A DNA stretch of 64,000 bases from Sphingomonas_B tabacisoli (GCF_042678385.1 NZ_JBHUDY010000003.1:97359-161358), one strand, 5' to 3'. Numbered from the stretch's first letter, positions 1 to 10,336 are shown. The notes: a model not told the origin generated them from the sequence alone. Translations and numbers: made by a program.

Positions 1-1
1 T

Positions 2-718
2 CCGTGGCTCGGTTCGCCGCCGCAGACAAATGAGACAGGGCGCGCCGGGCCGATCATGGCGGGCGTGCTCGTGCTTGCCGCGGATTATGGCCTGCCGTTC
101 GAGCTGATCGAGCTTGGGGCAAGCGCCGGGCTCAACCAGAATCTCGATCGGTTCGGCTATCGGCTGGGTGAGACGACAGCCGGCGATCCGGCCTCGCCGC
201 TGCAGATCGCGCCGGCCTGGGACGGAGTGTCGCCGCCTGCTGCCGAGGTCCGGATCGTGGCGCGACGCGCGGCCGACCAGGCTCCGGTGCCGGTCTCCGA
301 TCCCGCCCAGCGCGAGCGGCTGGTCGCCTATTGCTGGGCCGATCAGGCGGAGCGGATGCAGCGGCTGGAGGCGGCGCTCGCGATTGCCGCCGAGCATCTG
401 CCGCAGATCGAGAAGGCCGACGCCGCGGATTTCGTCGATCGCGTGCTCACTGAGCCGCAGGCGGAAGGCGCCTGCCGCGTCGTCTTCCACACAATCTTCT
501 GGACCTATCTGGCGCCGGACAAGCAGGCCCGCATTCGCGACGCGCTTGTGCGGGCTGGCGAACGGGCGACGCGGGAGCGCCCGCTCGCCTGGTTGCGCTA
601 CGAGCTGAACGGGCAGGGCGGCGTCGCCGAGCTGCGGCTGCAGCAATGGCCGGGCGGCAGCGAGCGCCATCTCGCGACGGGCCATCCGCACGGCAGCAAG
701 GTCGTCTGGCACGGTTAA
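2..718 (+). CDS. DUF2332 family protein (5' truncated)
   Basis: The reading frame is open from base 2, so the gene begins before the window; the ATG at 56 is internal. The segment ahead of it reads SPPQTNETGRAG, followed by LPFELIELGASAGLNQNLDRFGY, which looks like the conserved core of DUF2332 proteins (a Gly-rich loop after an acidic residue, somewhat like a methyltransferase loop). The C-terminal part has HTIFWTYL and ends HGSKVVWHG, also typical of the family. The function is unknown. It lies upstream of the HAD gene on the same strand with a 55-base gap and no obvious terminator. Family assignment is from recalled motifs. Confidence 0.8.
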   Translation, partial: PWLGSPPQTNETGRAGPIMAGVLVLAADYGLPFELIELGASAGLNQNLDRFGYRLGETTAGDPASPLQIAPAWDGVSPPAAEVRIVARRAADQAPVPVSDPAQRERLVAYCWADQAERMQRLEAALAIAAEHLPQIEKADAADFVDRVLTEPQAEGACRVVFHTIFWTYLAPDKQARIRDALVRAGERATRERPLAWLRYELNGQGGVAELRLQQWPGGSERHLATGHPHGSKVVWHG

Positions 719-773
719 AAACTTCTCAACCATCTTTCGCCAACAAGGGCGCCCGAACTTTCGAAGGGTGCTC

Positions 774-3128
774 ATGAAAATCCAGCTTCGCTCGCATGAA
801 CTGACCGGCCTGCTCGATCAGGCGCCGGACAGCGTCCGCTGGCTTTCGCTCGACTGTTTCGACACGCTCGTGTGGCGCGACACCGCGACGCCGTCGGACG
901 TGTTTGCGGACCTGGGCTTCACCGGCGGCGCGATCGAGCCGCGGCGGCGGGCGGAAGGCGCGGCGCGCCATGCGGCCAAACTGTTCCGCGACAGTTTCGA
1001 AGTGGGCATCGAGGAAATCCATGACCGGCTCCGCCCCGGCGGCGACGTTGCCGCGTCGGTCGCGGAGGAGCTGGCCGCCGAAGCGCGCCATTGCTACGGG
1101 TTCGCGCCCGTTCAGGACCTGATCCGCGCCGCCAAGGCCAAGGGCCTCGGCGTCATCATCGTGTCCGACACCTATCTGAGCGAAACCCAGCTCCGCGCGC
1201 TGATCGCGAGCGCGGCGGGCGAGGACATCGCGTCGCTGATCGGCCGCATTTTCCCGTCGAGCGCCTATGGCATGAACAAGGCCGACGGCCTGTTCGGGCC
1301 CGTCCTCGAAGCGCTCGGCTGCAAGCCCGACGCCATCCTCCACCTGGGCGACAACCGCATTGCCGACCAGGTCGCGCCGGCCGAACTCGGCATCAATACC
1401 TGCCATCTCGTCCAGTTCGACGAGCAGGCCAAGGCGCGGCTGCGGCTCGAGGCAGCGGCGAGCGCGCTGGTGCATCCGGATGTGCGCGTCACACGCCCGG
1501 CCTTCCAGCCGCACCGCCCGCTCGTGTCGCTGCGCGCTGACGAAGAGCCGGCCTATGCGCTGGGCCATGACGTGCTGGGGCCGCTACTCCGTTCCTACGC
1601 CGAATGGCTGCGCGCCGAGCAGGTCGCGATCGCCGAGAGGACCGGCCGCAAGACGCATTTGCTGTTCCTGCTCCGCGACGGCTTCCTGCCGGCGGAAGTG
1701 TTCGAGGCGGTGTTCCCCGGCGAAACCAAGCAGCGGGTCGAGATCAGCCGTCAGACCGCGGCGCGATCGGGCCTGATCGATGAGGCCGCCGTCCGCGCCC
1801 GCCTGCTCCAGGAAGGCAAGCGCAGCACGGTCGAAGTGCTTGCGCGGCAATTCCTGTTCAAGCAGGGCGAGCTTTCCAAGTTGAAGCTCGATGCGCGGGC
1901 CGACGATGCCGATTTCGTCGAGACGGTGCTCGACGCGAAAACGATCGGGCAGATCGTCTATCGCTCGGGCCAGTTCGCCGACCGGCTGATCGCGCATCTG
2001 AAGCGCGCCGGCGTCAATCCGGGCGACGCGGTGATCCTTGCCGATCTCGGCTATCACGGATCGGTGCAGGACAAGGTCGCGCCGATGCTGGAGGCGCGGA
2101 TGGGGCTGCACGTCGCCGGCCGCTATCTGCTGCTGCGTGAAGAGCAGCCGACCGGCCTCGACAAGCAGGGCCTGATCGACGCCCGCAGCTATGATTTCCG
2201 CACCATCGACATGCTGTGCGACCCGATCGCGGTCGTCGAGCAGCTCTGCACGATCGCGCAAGGGTCGGTGATCGATTACAAATGGGACGGCTCGCCGGTC
2301 CGCAAGGCCGCCGGCATCAAGTCACAGCAGAGCGCGACGCGCGACCGCGCCCAGGCTGGTGCCATCGCCTTCGCGGCCGAGAGCGCCCGTTTTGCGCTCC
2401 CCGGTGACGCCGATGCCTGGCGGCAGGCGGCGACGGCGGCGCTCGCGCGGCTGCTGTTCATGCCGATGCCCGAGGAGCTGGAAGTGCTCCGCTGCTTCGA
2501 CCACGACGTGAATCTGGGCACCGAGGACGTGGTGCCGCTGCTCGATGCTGAGGCGGCGCTGGCTGGCCTCAAGTCGCGCGGCCTGCCCTATCTGATGCAC
2601 GCCAACCGCCTCTATATCCCCGGCGAAATCCGCGAGCAGGGGCTGGCGCTCAACCTGTCGATGCTGGCCTGGCGCCGTTTCGGCCTGGAAGTCACCACCG
2701 GCGACATGACCGGCACGCCGCTGCAGGTGCCGGTGGTCCTGGTCGATGCCGAAGGGCAGACGGTCGTCGACATCGACGCGCACCCGACGCACGACGGCTT
2801 CTACGCAGTGGCGGTGCCGATCGGCGCCGGGCGCTTCACTGCCGGCGTGCAATGGGGCGCGGCGTTCGAATGCGTGCAGATCGAATCCGCGCGCTTCTTC
2901 GTCGCCGAGAGCTTCGGCATGGTGAACGACGCACAGTCGGTCGCGGCGCCGGTGATCCATGACGGCATGGAGACGATCGCCGACGGCCTGTTCCGCTGCA
3001 CCGGTCCCGCCGCGCTGACGATGGCGCCGGCCCCGCAGCTCCAGCGCGAGGCCGACATCCTGCTGCACATCGTCTTCCGCCCGGTCGTGCGCCGCGCGGT
3101 TGCTAACGAGGTGAAAGCCGCGGCTTGA
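774..3128 (+). CDS. Large HAD-superfamily protein (COG5610-like)
   Basis: A 784-residue cytoplasmic protein. The N-terminus carries a HAD motif I (SLDCFDTLVW, Asp near residues 27 and 30), and VIIVSDTYLS and HLGDNRIAD match the later HAD motifs, so the first 220 residues form a phosphatase-like domain. The central part (FLLRDGFLPAEVF, ILADLGYHGSVQ) resembles the second domain of COG5610 proteins, which often sit in glycan gene clusters. A GTG at 768 is also possible, but the ATG at 774 has GAAGGG at the right distance. Its position beside flagellin suggests a role in surface or flagellin glycan metabolism; that is inference. The substrate is unknown. Confidence 0.75.
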   Translation: MKIQLRSHELTGLLDQAPDSVRWLSLDCFDTLVWRDTATPSDVFADLGFTGGAIEPRRRAEGAARHAAKLFRDSFEVGIEEIHDRLRPGGDVAASVAEELAAEARHCYGFAPVQDLIRAAKAKGLGVIIVSDTYLSETQLRALIASAAGEDIASLIGRIFPSSAYGMNKADGLFGPVLEALGCKPDAILHLGDNRIADQVAPAELGINTCHLVQFDEQAKARLRLEAAASALVHPDVRVTRPAFQPHRPLVSLRADEEPAYALGHDVLGPLLRSYAEWLRAEQVAIAERTGRKTHLLFLLRDGFLPAEVFEAVFPGETKQRVEISRQTAARSGLIDEAAVRARLLQEGKRSTVEVLARQFLFKQGELSKLKLDARADDADFVETVLDAKTIGQIVYRSGQFADRLIAHLKRAGVNPGDAVILADLGYHGSVQDKVAPMLEARMGLHVAGRYLLLREEQPTGLDKQGLIDARSYDFRTIDMLCDPIAVVEQLCTIAQGSVIDYKWDGSPVRKAAGIKSQQSATRDRAQAGAIAFAAESARFALPGDADAWRQAATAALARLLFMPMPEELEVLRCFDHDVNLGTEDVVPLLDAEAALAGLKSRGLPYLMHANRLYIPGEIREQGLALNLSMLAWRRFGLEVTTGDMTGTPLQVPVVLVDAEGQTVVDIDAHPTHDGFYAVAVPIGAGRFTAGVQWGAAFECVQIESARFFVAESFGMVNDAQSVAAPVIHDGMETIADGLFRCTGPAALTMAPAPQLQREADILLHIVFRPVVRRAVANEVKAAA

Positions 3129-3136
3129 GGGGTTCC

Positions 3137-3159
3137 CGGGGCGTCCAAAAGACGCCCCG
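3137..3159. terminator. Hairpin between convergent genes
   Basis: A 9-bp perfect stem CGGGGCGTC / GACGCCCCG with a 5-base loop lies between the convergent HAD and OmpA-family stop codons. It has no T-tract on either side, so it is a possible bidirectional terminator only by position and stem strength. Confidence 0.5.
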
Positions 3160-3165
3160 AGGGAC

Positions 3166-4047
3166 TCACATGCCGTCGACGGCCTTGCTGACCAGCACGT
3201 TCACGGCGACGCGGCGGTTCTGCGCCTTGCCTTCTTCGGTGTCGTTGGGCGCAGCGGGATCGGCCTTGGCCATGCCGGTGGGCGTCAGCATGCGATAGGG
3301 CTTCCAGCCGCAAACCTGCTGAAGGTAATTGATGACGCGATTGGCGCGCTTTTCGCTGAGCGTCTGGTTGAAATCGTCGCTTCCGACCGAATCGGTATAG
3401 CCGACGACCAGCAGCAGCGCGTTGTCCGTCGCCTGGGCCGTCGTGGCCGTCGAACACAAGGCAGCCTTGTCTTGCTCCGACAACTCGGTCCGGCCCGTAT
3501 CGAAGTGCACGTTCGTCGTGGCCTTCACATTATACTTGTCGATGTCGCCCATACGGCCGCGCAGCGCCTCGGTGGCCGCCGTCTGCTCCTCGAAGCGCTG
3601 CGACGTTCCGTTGCGGATCATCGTCGCGGTCTTGAGGTCGGTGTTCCGGAAAGCGATCTGGCTGGCGACCAGTTCGCCGCCGCCTTGCAGCGTCTTCACG
3701 GTCACCGGCAGCCCGTTGAGCAGCGACTCCGCGCCAAGCTTGCCACGGTTGCCGCCGAACAGGCCGCTTGCCGCCTTGATCCGCGTCGCATCGTTGATGG
3801 CGACAACGGTGCTCGTTCCGTCGGCAGCCGTGACTTTCATCTTGTCGCCGCTGCGCGCGGTGATCACGCCCTTGATCTCCGGCCCCGCCGTCATCGCAGC
3901 CGCCGCGGGCGCGGCGGGCACCACGCCATTCACGACGATATTGGGATCGGGAGCATTCTGCTGCTGAGCAGCGAAGCTGGCCGAAGCAGGCAGGGCCAGC
4001 ATGGCGAGCAGGAAATGAGCTTCTGACCTTTTGAAAATGACGCGCAT
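3166..4047 (-). CDS. OmpA-family outer-membrane/peptidoglycan-associated protein
   Basis: 293 residues. A signal peptide occupies about 1-26 (cleavage near SFA-AQ). Residues 55-140 form a small beta domain (GVITARSGDKMKV, SQIAFRN) like DUF5666-type repeats. Residues 175-290 are an OmpA-like domain: VHFDTGRTELS, GYTDSVGS at about 217-223 and the NRRV signature at about 277-280, which in this family binds peptidoglycan. It lacks a transmembrane helix like that of MotB, so a stator role is unlikely. GGAG lies ahead of the ATG on the minus strand. It sits downstream of flagellin, but the fliC terminator at 4196-4228 separates them. Confidence 0.88.
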   Translation of the reverse strand: MRVIFKRSEAHFLLAMLALPASASFAAQQQNAPDPNIVVNGVVPAAPAAAAMTAGPEIKGVITARSGDKMKVTAADGTSTVVAINDATRIKAASGLFGGNRGKLGAESLLNGLPVTVKTLQGGGELVASQIAFRNTDLKTATMIRNGTSQRFEEQTAATEALRGRMGDIDKYNVKATTNVHFDTGRTELSEQDKAALCSTATTAQATDNALLLVVGYTDSVGSDDFNQTLSEKRANRVINYLQQVCGWKPYRMLTPTGMAKADPAAPNDTEEGKAQNRRVAVNVLVSKAVDGM

Positions 4048-4193
4048 GGAGCGACTCCTCTGAATCTGGTCCCCCTTTCCCGGGGCGTGTTCAGATCAAC
4101 CTGTCCGCCAGATGAACGTGCTCGGCGAGAGCCTCAGGAGAGCGGGCAATCCGAGCGGGCGGTGCGACGAACGGATTCGGCGGCGTCCACCAA

Positions 4194-4228
4194 GCAAACA
4201 AAAACCCCCGGCGGTTTCCCGCCGGGGG
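4194..4228 (-). terminator. Rho-independent terminator of fliC
   Basis: On the minus strand a 10-bp perfect stem (CCCCCGGCGG / CCGCCGGGGG, loop GAAA) is followed by TTTTTGTTTG. It starts about 37 bases after the flagellin stop codon. A textbook intrinsic terminator. Confidence 0.93.
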
Positions 4229-4264
4229 TGAGGAAGCTTACGCTACTGTTACGCGTCTGGTTTC

Positions 4265-5098
4265 TTAGCGCAGCAGGCTCAGCACGTTCTGCTGGCTCTG
4301 GTTCGCCTGGGCGAGCATCGCGGTCGCGGCCTGCGACAGGATCTGAGCCTTGGCGAGGTTGGTCGTTTCCGCCGAGAAGTCCGCGTCCTCGATGCGGCTG
4401 CGCGCATCCGACAGGTTGGCGACGTTCTGGGTCAGGTTGTTGACCACCGACTGCAGACGGCTCTGGCCGGCGCCGAGCGACGCGCGGGTCGTGTTCACGG
4501 CCTTCAGGGTCGTGTCGACATTGTCCAGCGCCGTGTTGGCGTTGGTCGCGGTGTCCACCGCCGTGCCCGACGCCAGGTCCGACAGCGAGGTGAAGGTCAG
4601 GCTGATCGAGTCGCCGTTGTTGGCGCCGATCTGGACCGAGACCGAGCCCGCCTGGGCGGTGTAGGTCGTGCCGGTCGAGCCCGAGTTGAAGATGCGCGTG
4701 CCGTTGAACTCGGTCGTCGCGAGGATCGAGGTGATCTGCGACTTGAGCTGCGTGACTTCGGTGTTCAGGTTCGTGCGGTCGGTATCCGAATAGGTGCCCG
4801 ACGCCGACTGGACCGCCAGTTCGCGGATACGCTGCAGCATGTTCGACACTTCGCCGAGCGCGCCTTCAGCGGTCTGCGCGAACGAAATGCCGTCGTTCGC
4901 ATTGCGGATCGCCTGGCCCATGCCGCGGATCGTGGCCGTCATGGTCGACGCGATGGCGAGGCCGGCGGCGTCGTCCTTCGCGCTGTTGATGCGCTTGCCG
5001 GTCGACAGACGCTCCATCGCGGTCTGCAGATCAGCCTGAGCCATGCGCGAACCATTCTGAGCACGCAGGGCGGCGGAGTTGGTGGAAATAACAGTCAT
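4265..5098 (-). CDS. fliC: Flagellin
   Basis: 277 residues, the filament subunit exported through the flagellar type III apparatus. The start MTVISTNSAALRAQ is the conserved D0 helix; LSTGKRINSAKDDAAGLAIA is the D1 signature and the C-terminus ends QANQSQQNVLSLLR. At this length only D0/D1 and a short linker are present, without large D2/D3 domains. The frame is open 26 codons further upstream, but the start at 5098 has GGAGA seven bases ahead and fits the family. Transcribed from a sigma28 promoter at 5177-5203 and closed by a strong terminator. Only one flagellin gene is seen in this window. Confidence 0.97.
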   Translation of the reverse strand: MTVISTNSAALRAQNGSRMAQADLQTAMERLSTGKRINSAKDDAAGLAIASTMTATIRGMGQAIRNANDGISFAQTAEGALGEVSNMLQRIRELAVQSASGTYSDTDRTNLNTEVTQLKSQITSILATTEFNGTRIFNSGSTGTTYTAQAGSVSVQIGANNGDSISLTFTSLSDLASGTAVDTATNANTALDNVDTTLKAVNTTRASLGAGQSRLQSVVNNLTQNVANLSDARSRIEDADFSAETTNLAKAQILSQAATAMLAQANQSQQNVLSLLR

Positions 5099-5176
5099 GT
5101 TCAGTCTCCGTTTCAGTCCGGCTGCCGCTCCTTTGCCCCCGGAAAAGCCGGATCGAAGCCAGAGCCGCCACTGCAC

Positions 5177-5203
5177 AGAACGGCATCCGGTTGCGGGACT
5201 TTA
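5177..5203 (-). promoter_or_regulatory. Sigma28 (FliA) promoter of fliC
   Basis: On the minus strand TAAA (5203-5200) is followed by exactly 15 bases and then GCCGTTCT (5184-5177), against the sigma28 consensus TAAA-N15-GCCGATAA. It implies a leader of roughly 70 bases before the flagellin ATG. The fliD promoter in this window has the same architecture. Confidence 0.82.
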
Positions 5204-5264
5204 GGGACGAAACGAATGATTTTTTGCCCCCCCCTCGCGCGTGCGTGCGGCAAAGGAAGCAGCG

Positions 5265-5279
5265 TTAACCAGCACTTTA
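5265..5279 (+). promoter_or_regulatory. Candidate CtrA binding site upstream of flbD
   Basis: TTAA at 5265-5268, seven bases, then TTTA at 5276-5279: one mismatch to the alphaproteobacterial CtrA site TTAA-N7-TTAA (and TTAACC at the left half). It lies 67 bases ahead of the flbD start, where a class II flagellar promoter would be expected. Sequence match only. Confidence 0.45.
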
Positions 5280-5345
5280 CCCTGTTCGCCGATATCTGCC
5301 GCCGAAGGCCGCTTGGCCGGAATGCTTCGGGGGACAGAACAGAAC

Positions 5346-6601
<1,256 letters not shown>

Positions 6602-6605
<4 letters not shown>

Positions 6606-6958
6606 GCATCAACAGCATTTCGGGGGCCGATCGTGTGATGGCGATCCGCGCCCAGATCCTCGAGCGCAACGCCGCGCTGCAGAAAGCGTCGCAGGTCGGC
6701 AATGCCGGCGCGACGCCCACACAGACGTCGGGCGCCGGGAACAGCTTCGGCGCAACGATGGAAGCCGCGCTCAAGTCGGTCAACGACAGCCAGAACGCCG
6801 CAAACAAGGCCAGCGAGGCCTATGAGCGCGGCGAGACCGTCGACGTCGCCCAGGTCATGCTTGCCCGCCAGAAGGCTTCGCTTGCCTTCGAAGCGACGCT
6901 GCAGGCCCGCAACAAACTCCTGTCCGCCTACAAGGACATCATGAGCATGCCGGTGTAA
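6602..6958 (+). CDS. fliE: Flagellar hook-basal body protein FliE
   Basis: 118 residues. FliE joins the MS ring to the rod. The C-terminal half (VDVAQVMLARQKASLAFEATLQARNKLLSAYKDIMSMPV) is the conserved FliE signature; the N-terminal half is Gln/Ala/Ser rich as usual. The ATG overlaps the flbD stop (ATGA), suggesting translational coupling, and fliF follows after six bases. Confidence 0.95.
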
Positions 6959-6964
6959 TCGCAA

Positions 6965-8638
6965 ATGGCCAACGCTCTCACCCCCACCCAAGGCGAGGTT
7001 CTGCCCGCCGCTCCCGCCTCCGGCTCGCCGGCATCGCCCTTCGCCGATATCGGCCGCGATCCCAGGGGCGCGTTGACGCGTCTCTGGTCGCAGCCCGCGG
7101 TCAAGAAAAGCGCGCCGCTGATCGGGCTGATGGGCTTGCTCGGCGCGGCCGCGCTTGCCTGGACGATGGTCGCGACGCCGTCGCAGAAGATCCTGTTCTC
7201 GGCGATGTCCGATGCCGACAAGGCCGCTGCGACCGAAGCGCTCTCCCAGGCCAAGATCGACAGCCATATCGACAATGCGACCGGCACGCTGACCGTGGCC
7301 GAGGACGATTATTACAAGGCGCGCATGCTGCTCGCCGCGCAGAACCTGCCCAAGGCGACGCCGGGCGGCTATGCGATCCTCGACCAGCTTCCGATGGGCG
7401 TCAGCCGCGCCGTCGAGGGCGAGCGGCTCCGCCAGGCGCGCGAGACCGAGCTCGCCAAGTCGATCCAGGAAATCGAAGGCGTGATCGAAGCGCGCGTGCA
7501 CCTCGCGATGCCCGAGAACACCGTGTTCGTGCGCGACAATGCCGCGCCGTCCGCGTCCGTGATCGTGCGGCTTGCCGCCAACCAGTCGCTTTCCGACGCG
7601 CAGGTGCGCTCGATCATCAATCTGGTCGCTTCGTCGGTGCCGGGAATGAAGCCCGACGCGGTGACGATCGTCGACGGCGCGGGATCGCTGCTCACCAAGC
7701 CGGGCGGCTCCGCCGGTGCGGCGGGCGCGGGCGACGAGCGCATCGATTTCCAGCGCCGCGTCGAGGCCAAGTATCGCGAGCAGCTCACGCAGTTGCTGAC
7801 GCCTTTGGTCGGCGCGGGGAATTTCAGCGCCGAGGTGCAGGCCGAGGTCAATCTCGACGAGACCCAGGCGACGCGCGAAGCCTATGGCAAGGAAGGCGCG
7901 CTCCGCGCCGAGCAGGGCAATTGGGTCGCCGACAAGAACGGCGATGCGCCCGCCGGCGGTATTCCGGGCACGCTCTCCAACACGCCGCCGCCCGCCGCGC
8001 AGGTGAAGGCGGGGACGGCTGCCGCCCCTGCTGGGCCGCCGACGCCGGTGCCGGGCGGCAAGGCGGACCCGGCCAAGCAGTCCGACCAGTTCTCGCGCGC
8101 TTATGAGCTCGACAAGGAAGTCTCCGTCACCCGTGCGGTGCCGGGCAGCCTCAAGCGGCTGTCGGTCGCGGTGGTGCTGCGTGAGCCCGAAGGCGGCAAG
8201 CCGCGCAATCCGCAGGAAATCGCGCAGCTCAACGATCTGGTCCGCGCCGCGGTCGGCTATGACGCGTCGCGCAACGATCAGGTGACGGTGATCTCGCGCA
8301 AGTTCGCCGGCGCCTCGGCCGACGAGGCCAAGTCGCCCTGGTACGATGCCGGCTGGTTCCCGGTGCTCGCCCGCAATCTGACCGCGCTGGTGATCGCGCT
8401 GCTGGTGATCTTCGTCGGGCTGAAGCCGGTGCTGAAGATGCTCGGCAAAAGGCGCGAGGCGAGCGCGGAGGGCGAGCAGGTGATCGCCCGCCCGCCGGTC
8501 AGCGTCGAGGCGCTCGAAAACGCGCAAGGCTATGAGGACAAGGTGAAACTGGTGCGTGATTTCACACGCGACAATCCCGCCCGCGCGGCACTCGCCGTCA
8601 AGGACATGATCCGTTCGGACGGGAAGGCCGCGGCATGA
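6965..8638 (+). CDS. fliF: Flagellar MS-ring protein FliF
   Basis: 557 residues, the membrane ring at the base of the flagellum. A first membrane helix lies near 40-62 (PLIGLMGLLGAAALAWTMV), followed by the large periplasmic part with the ring-building motif region (LPKATPGGYAILDQLPMGVSRAVEGERLRQARETELAKSI as consecutive segments), a Pro/Ala-rich insert around 320-365, and a second helix near 473-492. The cytoplasmic tail after it (VKLVRDFTRDNPARAALAVKDMI) is the FliG-binding end. The start codon of fliG overlaps its stop. Confidence 0.96.
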   Translation: MANALTPTQGEVLPAAPASGSPASPFADIGRDPRGALTRLWSQPAVKKSAPLIGLMGLLGAAALAWTMVATPSQKILFSAMSDADKAAATEALSQAKIDSHIDNATGTLTVAEDDYYKARMLLAAQNLPKATPGGYAILDQLPMGVSRAVEGERLRQARETELAKSIQEIEGVIEARVHLAMPENTVFVRDNAAPSASVIVRLAANQSLSDAQVRSIINLVASSVPGMKPDAVTIVDGAGSLLTKPGGSAGAAGAGDERIDFQRRVEAKYREQLTQLLTPLVGAGNFSAEVQAEVNLDETQATREAYGKEGALRAEQGNWVADKNGDAPAGGIPGTLSNTPPPAAQVKAGTAAAPAGPPTPVPGGKADPAKQSDQFSRAYELDKEVSVTRAVPGSLKRLSVAVVLREPEGGKPRNPQEIAQLNDLVRAAVGYDASRNDQVTVISRKFAGASADEAKSPWYDAGWFPVLARNLTALVIALLVIFVGLKPVLKMLGKRREASAEGEQVIARPPVSVEALENAQGYEDKVKLVRDFTRDNPARAALAVKDMIRSDGKAAA

Positions 8639-9645
8639 TGCAGGAACCCGCCCGGGCGTTCACCGGGGTCGAAAAGGCCGCCGTGCTGATGATGCTGGTC
8701 GGCGACGACGAAGCCGCCGCCATCCTCCAGAATCTCGATCCGGAAGAAGTGCGGATGCTGGGCAAGGCGATGTTCGCGGTTGCCGACGTCGCCGAGCCGC
8801 AGGTCGCCGAAGCACTGGACGAGTTCGTCGCCAAGGCGCGCGACAAGAACACGATCGGCTTCGATCGCCGCCCGCAGATCGAGACGATGATGACCAAGGC
8901 GCTGGGCGCGGACAAGGCGGAGAACGTGCTTGCCCGCATCCTGCCGCGCGAAGAGGCCTGCGCGATCCCGCTGCTCGACTGGCTCGACCCGAACGAGATC
9001 GCGGGACTGGTGAAGGACGAGCATCCGCAGATCATCGCGGTGCTGCTCGTGAACCTGGAACCCGCCGTCGCCGCGCAGGTGATCGAGCAGCTTCCGGACG
9101 CCGTTCAGCCCGACGTGCTGCACCGGATCGCGACGCTCGGCCCGATTCCGCCCGATGCGCTCGACATGCTGCGCGACGTGCTGTCGCGGCGCGCGACCAC
9201 CTCGCAGGCTGCCGCGTCGGTGCCTCTGGGCGGCGCGAAGGAAGCGGCGGCGATCATGAACAACGCCCGCAAGGCCACCGAGCAGCGGGTGATGCCGAAG
9301 GTCGCCAAGATCAGCAAGGAAACCGCCAAGGCGATCGAGGAGGAGATGTTCGTCTTCGACCATCTGCTCGCGCTCGACGAAAAGAGCATGGGCACGCTGC
9401 TGCGCGGCGTCGAATCGGACGTGCTGGTGCTGGCGCTCAAGGGCGTCGACGAAGCGGCGCGGGGCAAGTTCCTGGGCTGCATGTCCAGCCGTGCGGCGGA
9501 CGGCATCCGCGACGAGATGGAAGCGCGCGGCCCGGTCAAGCTGGCCGAAGTGCTGGAAGCGCAGAAGACGATCCTCGGCATCGCGCGCCAGATGGCGAAG
9601 GATGGCACGATCCGGCTTGCCGGCGGAGACGACGACTATGTCTGA
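8635..9645 (+). CDS. fliG: Flagellar motor switch protein FliG
   Basis: 336 residues. FliG couples the stator to rotation and is part of the C-ring. The N-domain has GVEKAAVLMMLVGDDEAAAI; the middle domain carries the EHPQ motif (KDEHPQIIAVLL); the C-domain has FVFDHLLALDEKSMGTLLRGVE and the charged torque helix around KFLGCMSSRAADGIRDEM. ATGA overlap with fliF and an 8-base overlap with fliH. Confidence 0.96.
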   Translation: MMQEPARAFTGVEKAAVLMMLVGDDEAAAILQNLDPEEVRMLGKAMFAVADVAEPQVAEALDEFVAKARDKNTIGFDRRPQIETMMTKALGADKAENVLARILPREEACAIPLLDWLDPNEIAGLVKDEHPQIIAVLLVNLEPAVAAQVIEQLPDAVQPDVLHRIATLGPIPPDALDMLRDVLSRRATTSQAAASVPLGGAKEAAAIMNNARKATEQRVMPKVAKISKETAKAIEEEMFVFDHLLALDEKSMGTLLRGVESDVLVLALKGVDEAARGKFLGCMSSRAADGIRDEMEARGPVKLAEVLEAQKTILGIARQMAKDGTIRLAGGDDDYV

Positions 9646-10336
9646 GCCGCGGACGATCGATTTCGGCGCGCTGGGCGCCGCGATGTCCGGCATGCGCGGC
9701 GGTTTCGCCGAGCGCGGGCCGGTCGGCTTCTCGCCGCAGCCGCAGCATTTCCGTCCGGCGACGCCAGGCGCCAACCCGACCGCCGGCTGGGACCCGTTCG
9801 ACCCGATGGGCGACAAGGGCAAGGCCGGCGCCCAGCCCCAGGCGTCGCAAGATGCGGCGGAGGCTGCGCGTGCCGAAGGTTTTGCCGAAGGCATGGCCGC
9901 GGCCGAACGGATGGCGGCAGAGCGCGGCGAGGCCGATGCGCAGGCGTTGGCCCAATTGGCCGGGCTGCTCGAAATGATGAGCGCGTTCGATCGCGACGTG
10001 CTGGCGACGCGTCTAAGGCAGACGGTCTTGTTTCTCGTGACCCGCTTGGTCGGCGAGACCGGCGTATCGGCCGACCTGCTCAACCAGCGCATCGACGCCG
10101 CCGTGGCTCTGTTGGCGGATGTTTCGGAAGCTGCCCAGTTGCGCCTGAACCCGGCCGATCTTGCGCTCGTGGAAGGGCATGCGCCTGCGCATTTGTCGTT
10201 GGTCCCCGACGATACGATCGGCCGCGGCGGCTTCCGCATCGAGACGCGGACGACTGCGATCGAGGACGGCCCCGCCGCCTGGCTCGACCAGCTTGCCGCC
10301 GCGCTCGACCGCGCCGCTTTGCCGGACGCGCATTGA
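9638..10336 (+). CDS. fliH: Flagellar export stator-like protein FliH
   Basis: 232 residues from the ATG at 9638 inside the end of fliG. FliH regulates the export ATPase FliI and docks it to the C-ring. The poorly conserved N-terminus is Pro/Gly rich; residues 70-120 are an Ala/Glu/Gln-rich helix (EAARAEGFAEGMAAAERMAAE); the C-terminus resembles FliH/HrpE (LRLNPADLALVEGH). The assignment leans on position between fliG and fliI as well as composition. Confidence 0.85.
   Translation: MSEPRTIDFGALGAAMSGMRGGFAERGPVGFSPQPQHFRPATPGANPTAGWDPFDPMGDKGKAGAQPQASQDAAEAARAEGFAEGMAAAERMAAERGEADAQALAQLAGLLEMMSAFDRDVLATRLRQTVLFLVTRLVGETGVSADLLNQRIDAAVALLADVSEAAQLRLNPADLALVEGHAPAHLSLVPDDTIGRGGFRIETRTTAIEDGPAAWLDQLAAALDRAALPDAH

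Noticed and set aside
5288..5295. GCCGATAT resembling a sigma28 -10 upstream of flbD
   Set aside because: No TAAA at the required 15-base spacing (CCAG is there instead); also not expected for an early gene.
9603..9620. TGGCACG...TTGC resembling a sigma54 promoter at the fliG-fliH junction
   Set aside because: The spacing between the GG and GC elements is three bases too long.
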